The notes: a model not told the origin generated them from the letters alone. 64,000 nt of DNA from Bacillota bacterium (GCA_023390655.1 JAEWCL010000007.1:131101-195100), one strand, 5' to 3'. Positions 34,226-43,113 are shown, counted from the first letter of the stretch. Made by a program: numbers and translations.

Positions 34226-36055
34226 ATGATGAAGAACATTCAGAAAATGATCAACCGAACCAGTTTGCGCATATTGATTTTGTATGCGTTCCTCCTTGTT
34301 GTCTTGTTTATTACTGTCGCAGTATATGTACAGCTTTCGGGCTTTATTGATGAAGTTGCGCATGCGCGCGCGCAGGGTATTACGGACCGGGTGCGGCAAA
34401 ACATTACGGGTCATCTTGACTATTACCTGCAATCTCCGGAGTCTATGAATGCAGTGAACATTACGCTTGCGAAAAACGGCGAGATCGATCTTGAGAATTC
34501 GGAGGAGCTGGGCAGGCTGCTTATGGTGGAAGTGGCGCGGGATCCTTCGGTGGATTATGCGTACTATGCGAATGAAAACGGAGGAATCGTTTCTTCAGGC
34601 GATACCGGCAGCGGGTACACCGTTTCCTATACCGAGGGCATGAGGCGGGGCGCGTTTATGGTAAATGCAGCGGATGAATATGGGAATATTACGGCGCCGA
34701 TCAACCGTATTCCGGATTTTGATCCAAGAACCCGTTCCTGGTACTCCGTTGCCAAGGAAACGAAAACTGAGCATTGGTCAAATATTTATGAGGGTATGAA
34801 TGAATCCGCGCTCGTCATCACGGCATCATCGCCGCTGCTGGACGCATCCGGCAACGTCATAGGCGTGTTTGGGGCGGACATTTTACTCAATAAGCTATCG
34901 GATTATTTGGATGGGCTCGTGATCACGCCGGGGTCGGAGGTCTTTCTGCTCGAACAAGATGGCCTCCTGGTCGCCAGTGCCGATCCCTCTCAGGCACTGT
35001 TTCGTACAAACGGGGATACGTTGGAGCGCATCCACGCTGCAGCTGCCCCCGGCATACTGATGCAGTGTTGGGACAAGCTTGCCGGGGAGGAGATGCCCGA
35101 TGCCGCGTCCACCGGCATTTGGAAACACAACATTAACGGAATTGATCAGTATCTGAGCGTGAGCAACTATTCTTATCAAGGGAATGCGAATATCAATTGG
35201 CTGGTGTTGATCGTCATGCCGGAACGGGAGCTGATTGCGGGGCGGGATCAGCTGTACCAGCGGCTGGTGCTGATGCTTGGCCTTGCGCTCATACTCTCCG
35301 CGCTCTTTGGCGTTGGCATTTCAAAGCTGGTGCTCCGGCCTGTACATATCCTCCATACAAGCGTGCAGGAGATCCAAAATGGAAACTGGGGCGGCCAGGT
35401 TGTGTTAAGACGCAAGGATGAGCTTGGAGAACTCGCGAATTCCTTCAATATGATGTCCGCTACCATACAATCCAACTATGAGACGCTGATGCAGAAAAAT
35501 CAGGAGCTTGGATACCTCAATACCAATCTCGAGGAGATTGTACGCCAGAGGACGGAGGATTTAAGAAAGCTTTCTATTACAGACGATCTGACAGGGCTTT
35601 ATAATCACCGTTATATCATTGATTTTCTGCTCAAAAAAGCGGAGGAGGCGACGAGATACCAGTATCCGCTCTCCATCGCGTTGTTTGATCTGGACTACTT
35701 CAAGCGCATCAATGACTGTTATGGGCACCTGAAAGGGAATGAAGTACTGATCCGGTTTGCGCGATGTCTGACGGAAAGCGTCAGGCACACGGATGTCGTC
35801 GGCCGCTATGGCGGGGAAGAATTCTTAATCATCCTGCCCTATACGCCGCTGGAGGAAGCGCACGCGATCGCCGAGCGCATCCGGGAGAAAACAGAGCAGC
35901 TGACCTGGTTTGAAGAAGCGGATGTCCGTATTACGGTGAGTGGCGGCGTTTCCGTATTCCGGCATGGTGCAGATACGGTGGAAAAACTGATTTCACGTGC
36001 GGATGAAAACCTCTACCGCGCCAAGGAAGGCGGGCGCAACCGCGTGGAACAATAA
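34226..36055 (+). CDS. Membrane diguanylate cyclase (Cache-HAMP-GGDEF)
   Basis: A 609-residue c-di-GMP synthase. Membrane helix one spans about residues 14-37, followed by an extracytoplasmic dCache-like sensor (DPRTRSWYSVAKETKTEHWSN is typical), helix two at about 348-370, a HAMP domain starting RPVHIL, a short coiled coil, and a GGDEF domain from about 445. The active-site signature is GGEEF at 529-533, and an intact inhibitory RxxD site (RHTD, 520-523) lies exactly five residues upstream. It should be active and product-inhibited. The ligand is unknown. The start has only a weak ribosome-binding site. Confidence 0.9.
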   Translation: MMKNIQKMINRTSLRILILYAFLLVVLFITVAVYVQLSGFIDEVAHARAQGITDRVRQNITGHLDYYLQSPESMNAVNITLAKNGEIDLENSEELGRLLMVEVARDPSVDYAYYANENGGIVSSGDTGSGYTVSYTEGMRRGAFMVNAADEYGNITAPINRIPDFDPRTRSWYSVAKETKTEHWSNIYEGMNESALVITASSPLLDASGNVIGVFGADILLNKLSDYLDGLVITPGSEVFLLEQDGLLVASADPSQALFRTNGDTLERIHAAAAPGILMQCWDKLAGEEMPDAASTGIWKHNINGIDQYLSVSNYSYQGNANINWLVLIVMPERELIAGRDQLYQRLVLMLGLALILSALFGVGISKLVLRPVHILHTSVQEIQNGNWGGQVVLRRKDELGELANSFNMMSATIQSNYETLMQKNQELGYLNTNLEEIVRQRTEDLRKLSITDDLTGLYNHRYIIDFLLKKAEEATRYQYPLSIALFDLDYFKRINDCYGHLKGNEVLIRFARCLTESVRHTDVVGRYGGEEFLIILPYTPLEEAHAIAERIREKTEQLTWFEEADVRITVSGGVSVFRHGADTVEKLISRADENLYRAKEGGRNRVEQ

Positions 36056-36083
36056 AGAAAACCACGCTGCCTGCATCGGACGG

Positions 36084-36113
36084 TTGACAGTTTGCCGCCC
36101 GGCGCGCTATACT
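36084..36113 (+). promoter_or_regulatory. Sigma-A promoter for T-box-valS
   Basis: Perfect TTGACA (36084-36089) and TATACT (36108-36113) are 18 bp apart. Transcription would begin near 36120, at the base of the T-box leader. Confidence 0.75.
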
Positions 36114-36124
36114 TTAAAAAATTG

Positions 36125-36371
36125 CATAGTTGCGTTGAAAAAGAGGAGTACGTTATTCCAGGCAGCAGAGAGGCGGCTTCACCGGCTGAAAGGGCCGCCG
36201 GCATAGGGAAAAACGGAAGGTCGCTTTGGAGCATTTGGGGTGAACGCACAGTAGTCCCAACGCGAGCGCCGCGTTACAGGCGAAATAGAGTGGAGCGTTT
36301 TTTGATGAAATGCTCAACAAAGGTGGTACCGCGGGTGTTCTTCGTCCTTTGAGGAAGGAGAACACTTTTTT
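36125..36371 (+). promoter_or_regulatory. T-box riboswitch, valine (specifier GUC)
   Basis: This leader occupies most of the 348-bp gap before valS. The T-box proper, AAAGGTGGTACCGCG, is at 36319-36333. It is followed by the terminator hairpin 36335-36365 (GTGTTCTTC / GGAGAACAC outer stem, T-run after). Stem I begins near 36141 (GGAGTA) and holds AGAGAGGCGG. By alignment with the usual GAAG-specifier-nnCTTTGGAGC pattern, the specifier is GTC at 36220-36222, a valine codon, agreeing with the gene downstream. Stem III is the GAGCGTTT / AAATGCTC hairpin (about 36292-36315). Uncharged tRNA-Val should favour the antiterminator. Confidence 0.93.
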
Positions 36372-36403
36372 GTTGCCCAATATCCAAAGGAGGAACGAAG
36401 AGA

Positions 36404-39034
36404 ATGGAAATGAACAAGTCCTACGACCACAGCGCAGTGGAAAACCGCCTGTATGACCTTTGGGAAAAGAACGGGTATTTCCACGCGAAGCCAAACACAG
36501 GAAAGCCGCCCTACACCATCGTTATCCCGCCGCCCAACATCACAGGGCAGCTTCATATGGGCCATGCGCTTGATGAAACGTATCAGGATGTGCTTATCCG
36601 CTATAAGCGTATGAACGGTTTTGAGGCGCTGTGGCTGCCGGGGACGGACCACGCTTCCATCGCTACGGAAGTCAAAATCGTAGAGCAGATGGCAAAGGAA
36701 GGCCTCACCAAAAAGGACATTGGCCGTGAGGGGTTTTTGGAGCGCGCGTGGGAATGGAAACGCATATACGGCGGACGTATCGTCAATCAGCTCAAAAAGC
36801 TCGGTTCTTCGTGCGATTGGGAACGCGAGCGATTTACCATGGATGAAGGCTGCAGCAAGGCCGTCACCAAGGTGTTCGTCGATCTTTACGATAAGGGGCT
36901 CATTTATCGGGGCGACCGCATCATCAACTGGTGTCCGGATTGCAGGACGGCGCTTTCGGACGCGGAAGTGGAATATGAAGAACAGAACAGCTTTCTCTGG
37001 CAGGTGCGCTACGATGCGCCGGACAAGAGCTATTCCATTACCGTGGCCACGACAAGGCCGGAAACCATATTGGGCGATACCGCGATTGCCGTGCATCCGG
37101 AGGATGAACGTTACGCCGCGATTGTCGGAAAGAATGTCGTAATCCCCGTATTGGGCCGCGAAATCCCCATTGTGGCGGACGCCTATGTAGAAAAGGAATT
37201 CGGCACGGGCGCCGTGAAGATTACGCCCGCGCATGATCCGAACGACTTTGAAGTAGGCGTACGGTGCAACCTCCCGAGCATGCGCGTGTTTACGGATGAC
37301 GGTCACATTAACGAGCTCGGCGGCGTTTATGAAGGGTTGACGCTGGCGGAATGCCGCAAGAAGTTTGTGGCGGACCTTGAGGCTGCGGGCGCTTTAATCA
37401 AGGTGGAACCTTATGCGCACAATGTCGGCACCTGCTACCGCTGCCACCATACGGTGGAACCGCTTGTGAGCAAGCAGTGGTTCGTGGATATGAAGCCTCT
37501 GGCTGCTCCTGCAATTGAAGCCGTGCATTCCGGCTCCATCAAGTTTGTACCCGAGCGGTTTGACAAAACCTACTTTAACTGGATGGAACATATCCGCGAT
37601 TGGTGCATTTCCCGCCAGCTTTGGTGGGGTCACCGGATTCCTGCATATTACTGCGACGCCTGCGGCGAAACGGTGGTGCAGGAAACTGCGCCTACCGTTT
37701 GCCCCAAGTGCGGGCACACCGCCTTCCATCAGGATGAAGATGTGTTGGATACCTGGTTCAGCAGCGGCATGTGGCCGTTCTCCACGCTTGGCTATCCTGA
37801 ACAGACGGAAGAGCTTAAGTATTTCTATCCGACGTCCACGCTTGTGACGGGGTATGATATCATCTTTTTCTGGGTTGCGCGCATGATCGTATTCGGCCTG
37901 CACGTTATGGAGGAAAAGCCGTTTGATACGGTATACATCCACGGTATTGTGCGGGATAGTCAGGGAAGGAAGATGTCAAAGTCCCTGGGCAACGGTATTG
38001 ATCCTTTGGAAGTGATCGAAAAATACGGCGCGGACTCCCTGCGCTTTAGCCTGCTTACCGGCAACTCCGCAGGCAATGATATGCGCTTCTATTGGGAGAA
38101 GGTGGAGGCTGCGCGCAACTTCTGCAACAAGGTCTACAATGCCGCGCGCTTCGTGCTGATAAACATCGGGGATGAGCCGGTGGGCGCGATCGATCCTTCC
38201 TTGCTTGACGCCTCCGATAAATGGATTTTGAACCGCCTCAATGAGGTGGTAAAAGAGGTCACCGGCAACCTTGACGGGTATGAGCTGGGCCTTGCGGCAC
38301 AAAAAGTCTATGACTTTATCTGGACGGAGTTCTGTGACTGGTATATTGAAATCGCAAAAATCCGCCTCTATGGAGAAGACCAGGCGGCGAAGGCGCATGT
38401 GCGCGCCGTGCTGATGCGGGTGCTTGGCGATTCGATGAAGCTTTTACATCCCTTCATGCCCTTTATTACGGAAGAGCTGTACACGCACCTGCCCCAGGCG
38501 GATGAAACCGTAATGCTTTCCCATTGGCCCAAGGTGGAGGAAGCCTTCTCTTTCTCCAAGGACGCGCAGGACATGGAAGCCGTGATGGAACTTATCCGCT
38601 CCATCCGCAACATCCGCGCGGAGATGAACGTGCCGCCCGCAAAGCGTATCAGCGCCATGCTTTTGACAAAGCCCGGACTTGAAAACGTGTTTGCGGAAGC
38701 GGGCGTATATATGAACCGCCTTGCGGGTGTGGAGTATGTGCGCGTACAGCAGACCAAGGAAGGAATCCCTGAGGATGCCGTTTCCGTCGTGTGCTCGGCG
38801 GTAGAGGCGTTTATCCCGCTGGCGGAGCTTGTGGATATTGAGAAGGAACGCGAGCGCGTTGCAAAAGAAATCGCCCGCATGGAAGGGGAAGTTTCCCGCG
38901 CCGAAGGAAAGCTCAACAACCCCGGTTTTGTCGCAAAAGCGCCCCAGCGCGTGGTGGAGGAGGAGCAGGAAAAGCTCAAGGTCGCTAAGGAAATGCTCGG
39001 GAAGCTTCAGAGCCGCTTAGCGCAACTTTCTTAA
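36404..39034 (+). CDS. valS: Valyl-tRNA synthetase
   Basis: An 876-residue class Ia synthetase charging tRNA-Val. The HIGH-type motif is HMGH at 51-54 and KMSKS lies at 523-527. The CP1 editing domain lies between (GVRCNLPS, ATTRPETILGDTAIAVHP), with zinc-type cysteine pairs (CDACGETV, CPKCGH) around residue 420-445. The anticodon-binding domain and a C-terminal coiled-coil arm (ERERVAKEIARMEGEVSRAEGKL) complete it. AGGAGG precedes ATG 36404. Controlled by the upstream T-box; folC, often downstream in Firmicutes, is not here. Confidence 0.97.
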   Translation: MEMNKSYDHSAVENRLYDLWEKNGYFHAKPNTGKPPYTIVIPPPNITGQLHMGHALDETYQDVLIRYKRMNGFEALWLPGTDHASIATEVKIVEQMAKEGLTKKDIGREGFLERAWEWKRIYGGRIVNQLKKLGSSCDWERERFTMDEGCSKAVTKVFVDLYDKGLIYRGDRIINWCPDCRTALSDAEVEYEEQNSFLWQVRYDAPDKSYSITVATTRPETILGDTAIAVHPEDERYAAIVGKNVVIPVLGREIPIVADAYVEKEFGTGAVKITPAHDPNDFEVGVRCNLPSMRVFTDDGHINELGGVYEGLTLAECRKKFVADLEAAGALIKVEPYAHNVGTCYRCHHTVEPLVSKQWFVDMKPLAAPAIEAVHSGSIKFVPERFDKTYFNWMEHIRDWCISRQLWWGHRIPAYYCDACGETVVQETAPTVCPKCGHTAFHQDEDVLDTWFSSGMWPFSTLGYPEQTEELKYFYPTSTLVTGYDIIFFWVARMIVFGLHVMEEKPFDTVYIHGIVRDSQGRKMSKSLGNGIDPLEVIEKYGADSLRFSLLTGNSAGNDMRFYWEKVEAARNFCNKVYNAARFVLINIGDEPVGAIDPSLLDASDKWILNRLNEVVKEVTGNLDGYELGLAAQKVYDFIWTEFCDWYIEIAKIRLYGEDQAAKAHVRAVLMRVLGDSMKLLHPFMPFITEELYTHLPQADETVMLSHWPKVEEAFSFSKDAQDMEAVMELIRSIRNIRAEMNVPPAKRISAMLLTKPGLENVFAEAGVYMNRLAGVEYVRVQQTKEGIPEDAVSVVCSAVEAFIPLAELVDIEKERERVAKEIARMEGEVSRAEGKLNNPGFVAKAPQRVVEEEQEKLKVAKEMLGKLQSRLAQLS

Positions 39035-39093
39035 GTCTACTCCGGTTTTCTCATCCTGCCCTAAAGGGCTCGGCCGGTTGAAAGGCTGATTGC

Positions 39094-39131
39094 AAAAAGC
39101 ACGCAATGCGAAATGATTGCGTGCTTTTTCG
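39094..39131 (+). terminator. Intrinsic terminator after valS
   Basis: A 14-bp perfect stem (AAAAAGCACGCAAT / ATTGCGTGCTTTTT) with an 8-nt loop; the A- and T-runs make it work in both directions. Confidence 0.85.
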
Positions 39132-39150
39132 CGCTTTTATGCACGATCGG

Positions 39151-39179
39151 TTGCACGTATTCAGCGCGTTGGGTATAAT
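39151..39179 (+). promoter_or_regulatory. Sigma-A promoter for glyA
   Basis: TTGCAC (39151-39156) and perfect TATAAT (39174-39179) are 17 bp apart. No glycine or purine riboswitch is visible in the 80-bp leader. Confidence 0.75.
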
Positions 39180-39258
39180 GGTAGCCAAGTGCTGCATCAC
39201 TGCCACGGCACAAACGCAATCCTGACTTAATGCAGGACGGATGAAAAGGAGAGATCAA

Positions 39259-40497
39259 ATGATACAATTCGACATCATTCGCGCAACGGATCCCGAAATT
39301 GCGGACGCCATGGCTTTGGAGCTGGGCCGGCAGCGGGACCATCTCGAGCTCATTGCATCGGAAAATTTTGTGTCACAAGCCGTCATGGCCGCGATGGGCA
39401 GCCATCTGACGAATAAATATGCAGAAGGTTATCCCGGCAAACGCTATTACGGCGGCTGCGAATACGTGGATATCGCGGAAGACCTTGCGCGCAACCGCGC
39501 AAAACAGCTTTTTGGAGCGGAGCACGCAAACGTACAGCCACATTCCGGCGCGCAGGCAAACCTTGCCGTGTACTTTGCGCTTTTAAACCCAGGCGATACC
39601 ATTTTGGGTATGAACCTTTCCCATGGCGGGCACCTGACGCATGGCAGCCCCGTCAACATGAGCGGCAAATACTTTAAGATCATTCCCTATGGCGTAAGCA
39701 AGGAAACCGAGCAGATCGATTACGACGAGCTTGCGCGCCTTGCGGAAGAAAACAAGCCGAAGATGATCGTCGCAGGCGCAAGCGCATATCCGCGCGCAAT
39801 CGACTTTGCACGCATCTCTGAAATTGCCAAAAGCGTGGGCGCGTATTTTATGGTAGATATGGCGCACATCGCGGGCCTTATCGCCGCAGGCGAGCATATG
39901 AGCCCCGTACCCTATGCGGATGTTGTGACGTCCACCACCCATAAGACGCTGCGCGGGCCGCGCGGCGGCCTCATCCTTTGCAGGGAAGCGCTTGCAAAGG
40001 ACATTGATAAGGCCATATTCCCCGGTACGCAGGGAGGGCCCCTCATGCATACCATTGCGGCAAAGGCCATTTGCTTCCATGAGGCGCTGCAGCCTTCCTT
40101 CAAGGCATACCAGCAGCAGACCGTAAAGAACGCAAAGGCGCTGGGCGAGACTCTTTCTGCGGCGGGCGTCCGGCTTGTTTCCGGCGGCACGGACAACCAT
40201 ATGATGCTTGTTGATCTTACGCCGAAGAGCCGCACCGGCAAGGAAGTGGAAAAGCTGTTGGATCTCGCGCATATCACCGTCAACAAAAATACCATTCCGT
40301 TTGAAACGCTCAGCCCCTTTGTAACAAGCGGCGTTCGTATTGGCACGCCTGCCGTTACAAGCCGCGGCATGAAGGAAGCGGATATGAAAGTGATCGGCGG
40401 TCTTGTCGCCTCCATCATTGACGGCGGGGAAAGCGCAGTCGATACTGTCCGGCAGCAGGTCGTCACTTTGACCCAAAAGTTCCCGCTCTACGAATAA
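39259..40497 (+). CDS. glyA: Serine hydroxymethyltransferase
   Basis: A 412-residue PLP enzyme converting serine and tetrahydrofolate to glycine and methylene-THF. ATG 39259 is chosen over the in-frame ATG 18 bases upstream, because AAAAGGAGAG lies between them. Motifs: LIASENFVS, NKYAEGYPGKRYYGG, FGAEHANVQPHSG, DMAHIAGLIA and the PLP lysine Lys229 in TTHKTLRGPRGG. Complete and typical. It stands alone between two terminators. Confidence 0.98.
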   Translation: MIQFDIIRATDPEIADAMALELGRQRDHLELIASENFVSQAVMAAMGSHLTNKYAEGYPGKRYYGGCEYVDIAEDLARNRAKQLFGAEHANVQPHSGAQANLAVYFALLNPGDTILGMNLSHGGHLTHGSPVNMSGKYFKIIPYGVSKETEQIDYDELARLAEENKPKMIVAGASAYPRAIDFARISEIAKSVGAYFMVDMAHIAGLIAAGEHMSPVPYADVVTSTTHKTLRGPRGGLILCREALAKDIDKAIFPGTQGGPLMHTIAAKAICFHEALQPSFKAYQQQTVKNAKALGETLSAAGVRLVSGGTDNHMMLVDLTPKSRTGKEVEKLLDLAHITVNKNTIPFETLSPFVTSGVRIGTPAVTSRGMKEADMKVIGGLVASIIDGGESAVDTVRQQVVTLTQKFPLYE

Positions 40498-40513
40498 AAG
40501 AAAAGCATATCAG

Positions 40514-40547
40514 ACAGCCTCCGTGAGAAAGCGCGGGGGCTGTTTTT
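40514..40547 (+). terminator. Intrinsic terminator after glyA
   Basis: Stem ACAGCC(T)CCG pairing with CGGGGGCTGT, followed by TTTTTG. Confidence 0.75.
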
Positions 40548-40608
40548 GTGCGCGGCAAAAGCCGGATATGGCAGCGAAAATATCCGAGCAAAACCATAGA
40601 CATTTTAT

Positions 40609-40637
40609 TTGACACGTTGCACAAACTATGTTACAGT
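40609..40637 (+). promoter_or_regulatory. Sigma-A promoter for iscR-iscS-iscU
   Basis: Perfect TTGACA (40609-40614) and TACAGT (40632-40637) are 17 bp apart. Confidence 0.75.
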
Positions 40638-40648
40638 GTAAACGAAAT

Positions 40649-40673
40649 AAATCCGACTGTTTCGGTTGGGTAT
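40649..40673 (+). promoter_or_regulatory. IscR-type operator overlapping the iscR start of transcription
   Basis: A 25-bp imperfect dyad centred on CGACTGTTTCGGTTGG. Compared with the E. coli IscR type 1 consensus (ATASYYGACTRWWWYAGTCRRSTAT) it agrees at 21 of 25 positions. It lies about 12-36 bp downstream of the -10, where a bound repressor would block initiation, and just before the iscR ribosome-binding site. Autoregulation by holo-IscR is inferred. Confidence 0.65.
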
Positions 40674-40689
40674 TTAAGGAATGGTCAAC

Positions 40690-41136
40690 GTGAAACTTTC
40701 CACACGCGGACGGTATGGCATCAAAGCCATGGTGGATTTGGCAGTGGAATATGGGAATGGGCCGGTCAGCGCCACTACGCTCGCAAATTTGCAGGGCGTT
40801 TCGCTTGCGTATTTGGAGCAGCTGATTGCGGCGCTGAAAAAGGCGAAGCTCGTGCAATCCGTGCGCGGCGTGCAGGGCGGCTATACGCTGTCTAAAAAGC
40901 CGGAGGAGATCACGGTCAACGAAGTGCTCCAGGCGCTTGAAGGCAGTACCACGGTTGTGGACTGCGTCAGCCGCCAGACGCAGGGCTGTGAGCACGCCTG
41001 TACCTGTTCTGCACGGCCGCTTTGGCTCAAACTCCAAAACCGGATCGATGCGGTGTTGGACGAGACCACCATCAAAGATATGGCAGACGATTATATTTTA
41101 CAGATGAGGCGAACGAAACATGAGAGTTTATCTTGA
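40690..41136 (+). CDS. iscR: Rrf2-family regulator IscR
   Basis: A 148-residue winged-helix regulator of Fe-S cluster assembly. GTG 40690 is preferred over ATG 40681, because AAGGA directly abuts that ATG, while the GTG has nine bases of spacing and gives the usual start MKLSTRGRYG. The recognition segment SLAYLEQLIAALKKAKLVQSVRGVQGGY is typical. The cluster-ligand region has four cysteines in the pattern Cx7Cx3CxC (CVSRQTQGCEHACTC). Its end overlaps iscS by 17 bp. An operator-like dyad lies in its own promoter region. Confidence 0.92.
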   Translation: MKLSTRGRYGIKAMVDLAVEYGNGPVSATTLANLQGVSLAYLEQLIAALKKAKLVQSVRGVQGGYTLSKKPEEITVNEVLQALEGSTTVVDCVSRQTQGCEHACTCSARPLWLKLQNRIDAVLDETTIKDMADDYILQMRRTKHESLS

Positions 41137-42286
41137 CAACGCGGCCACAACCTCTGTCAAGCCGGAAGTGCTTGATGCAATGCTTCCATATTTTACAAAG
41201 TTCTTTGGAAATCCCTCCAGCCTGCACAGCTTTGCGCGGGAGACCCTTGCGGGGATCGATACCGCGCGCGCACAGGTTGCAAAAGCCCTCAATGCGAGTC
41301 CGGAAGAAATTATTTTTACCGGCTGCGGCACCGAGAGCGATAATATGGTGTTGCGCGGCGTTGTGCAGCGCTACGGGAAGAAAGGCAAGCATATCATCAC
41401 GACGGCGGTAGAGCATCACGCGATTTTGCACACTGCCCAAGCGCTTGAAAAAGAATATGGCTGCGAAGTCACGTATCTGCCCGTGGACGAATACGGCAGG
41501 ATAACAGCACAGCAGGTTGCGGATGCGATCCGTGAGGATACGATACTCGTGAGCGTTATGTTCGCCAACAATGAGGTCGGCACCATTATGCCGATTGCAG
41601 AAATCGGCGCGGTCTGCCGGGAAAAGAAGGTGCTCTTCCATACGGACGCCGTGCAGGCGGTCGGCCATATCCCTATCGACGTGAAGGCAATGAACATTGA
41701 TTTTCTCTCGCTTTCCGCGCATAAGTTCCACGGCCCCAAGGGCGTGGGCGTACTCTATATGAAAAAAGGCCTCAGGCTGCCATCCTTTTTGTCCGGCGGC
41801 GGGCAGGAAAAGAACCGCCGCGCCGGTACGGAAAATGTGCCCGGAATTGTGGGCTTAGGCAAAGCGATTGAGCTTGCGACCGAACATATTGAAAGCGTAA
41901 ACGCTCAAATTCTCCGTTTGCGTGACAAACTGATTGCAGGCATTGAGGCGCAGATTCCCGAGGTCAAGCTTAACGGCCACCCGACAGAGCGCCTTCCCAA
42001 CAATGTGAATTTCAGCATACGCTATATTGAAGGAGAGGGCATGCTGCTGTTGCTGGATATGAACGGCATTGCCGCTTCGAGCGGCTCCGCGTGCACCTCA
42101 GGTTCGCTGGATCCGTCCCATGTGCTCCTGGCGATGGGCCTTCCGCATGAGATTGCGCACGGCTCTCTGCGCCTGACGCTTTCAGACGAGACCACTGAAG
42201 AAGAAGTGGATTACGTGCTCGATGTCCTGCCCAAGGTGGTACAGCGGCTGCGCGATATGTCTCCCCTATACACTACCGTACATTGA
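41120..42286 (+). CDS. iscS: Cysteine desulfurase IscS/NifS
   Basis: A 388-residue class V aminotransferase-fold PLP enzyme that takes sulfur from cysteine for Fe-S clusters. It starts YLDNAATTSVKPEVLDAM; the PLP lysine is Lys202 (SAHKFHGPKG) and the persulfide cysteine is Cys325 in the SSGSACTSGS loop, typical of the group I (IscS/NifS) enzymes. It overlaps iscR and is followed by iscU, giving the short clostridial isc operon with no iscA, hscA/B or fdx. Confidence 0.96.
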   Translation: MRVYLDNAATTSVKPEVLDAMLPYFTKFFGNPSSLHSFARETLAGIDTARAQVAKALNASPEEIIFTGCGTESDNMVLRGVVQRYGKKGKHIITTAVEHHAILHTAQALEKEYGCEVTYLPVDEYGRITAQQVADAIREDTILVSVMFANNEVGTIMPIAEIGAVCREKKVLFHTDAVQAVGHIPIDVKAMNIDFLSLSAHKFHGPKGVGVLYMKKGLRLPSFLSGGGQEKNRRAGTENVPGIVGLGKAIELATEHIESVNAQILRLRDKLIAGIEAQIPEVKLNGHPTERLPNNVNFSIRYIEGEGMLLLLDMNGIAASSGSACTSGSLDPSHVLLAMGLPHEIAHGSLRLTLSDETTEEEVDYVLDVLPKVVQRLRDMSPLYTTVH

Positions 42287-42296
42287 GGTGAAAAAG

Positions 42297-42677
42297 ATGT
42301 ATACAGAAAAAGTATTGGATCATTTTGAGCATCCCCGCAATGTGGGACAGCTGCCTGACTATAACGGCGTAGGCATGGTGGGCAATGCAAAGTGCGGCGA
42401 TATCATGCAGATGTTCATTAAAGTGAACGAGGAAAACGTGATTGAGGATGTCAGCTTCAAGACATTCGGTTGCGGCGCTGCGATTGCGACCTCCTCAATG
42501 GCAACGGAGATGATCAAGGGCAAGAGCGTAGATGAAGCGCTAAAGCTTTCCAACGCGGCCGTGGTGGAAGCGCTGGAAGGTTTGCCCCCGCAGAAAATTC
42601 ATTGTTCCGTCCTGGCGGAAGAAGCCGTAAAAGCCGCTATTGAAGATTACCAAAAGAAAAAAGCCGCCGGCGAATAA
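42297..42677 (+). CDS. iscU: Fe-S cluster scaffold protein IscU/NifU-N
   Basis: A 126-residue scaffold on which [2Fe-2S]/[4Fe-4S] clusters are built. ATG 42297 is chosen for the GAGGTG site upstream. The three ligand cysteines sit in NAKCGD, FGCGAA and HCSVLAEEA, and the Asp in CGD is present. It lies ten bases after iscS. There is no C-terminal NifU extension. A terminator follows at 42691. Confidence 0.95.
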   Translation: MYTEKVLDHFEHPRNVGQLPDYNGVGMVGNAKCGDIMQMFIKVNEENVIEDVSFKTFGCGAAIATSSMATEMIKGKSVDEALKLSNAAVVEALEGLPPQKIHCSVLAEEAVKAAIEDYQKKKAAGE

Positions 42678-42690
42678 GCAGGTTTTCTCT

Positions 42691-42726
42691 AAGAAGCCCT
42701 ATAAAGCGGGGCTTCTTTTGTTTTTC
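42691..42726 (+). terminator. Intrinsic terminator after iscU
   Basis: Stem AAGAAGCCC / GGGCTTCTT with a 9-nt loop, then TTGTTTTT. Confidence 0.85.
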
Positions 42727-42885
42727 AGGCGGCTTGCTTTTTTATACAGTTTTGATTGTATCCTCCAACCATGACAACAGTTTCTATCATAAGGGGACAT
42801 ATACTTCGGCATACTAACTTCATACGGCTCTGTGCGATGCACCAGCCTTAACATAGAGTCCAATCCGGCGGAAAGGAGAGAATGT

Positions 42886-43050
42886 ATGCGGACACTCACA
42901 CTTGCCCTTGGCGTCGGCATGGTCGCGGGCGTAACAATGGCGACGGTGGCGATTAACTCGATGTACCCTGATATCCCCAAGCGGATGATGCGGGATGGCA
43001 GGAGGGTCATGCGCAGTACAAAGCGTACGATCAGCAATATAATGGGATAG
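42886..43050 (+). CDS. Small single-pass membrane protein, unknown
   Basis: A 54-residue protein with a strong AAGGAGAG site six bases before ATG 42886. Residues 4-24 form one hydrophobic helix rich in Gly, Val, Ala and Met (LGVGMVAGVTMATVAINSMY), and the second half is very basic (KRMMRDGRRVMRSTKRT), which predicts an Nout-Cin or membrane-surface protein. It resembles small YtxH-like membrane proteins of Firmicutes, but I cannot assign it. It is framed by its own terminator at 43056. The strong ribosome-binding site is the main reason to call it real. Confidence 0.7.
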   Translation: MRTLTLALGVGMVAGVTMATVAINSMYPDIPKRMMRDGRRVMRSTKRTISNIMG

Positions 43051-43055
43051 GATGG

Positions 43056-43082
43056 AACGGTCCGCTTGCGGACCGTTTCTTC
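43056..43082 (+). terminator. Terminator after the small membrane protein
   Basis: A perfect 10-bp stem (AACGGTCCGC / GCGGACCGTT) with a TT loop, then TCTTCATTT. The T-run is short. Confidence 0.65.
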
Positions 43083-43084
43083 AT

Positions 43085-43113
43085 TTGAAAAAATGGTTAT
43101 ATTATTATATAAT
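43085..43113 (+). promoter_or_regulatory. Sigma-A promoter for the ireB operon
   Basis: TTGAAA (43085-43090) and perfect TATAAT (43108-43113) are 17 bp apart, in an AT-rich stretch. Confidence 0.75.

Noticed and set aside
36314..37306. - strand open frame (330 codons) across the T-box terminator and valS
   Set aside because: Antisense to valS and crossing a riboswitch; no domain and no SD.
39035..39258. Glycine riboswitch upstream of glyA
   Set aside because: The gap is filled by the valS terminator and a sigma-A promoter, and the 80-bp leader is too short and lacks the aptamer's conserved pattern.
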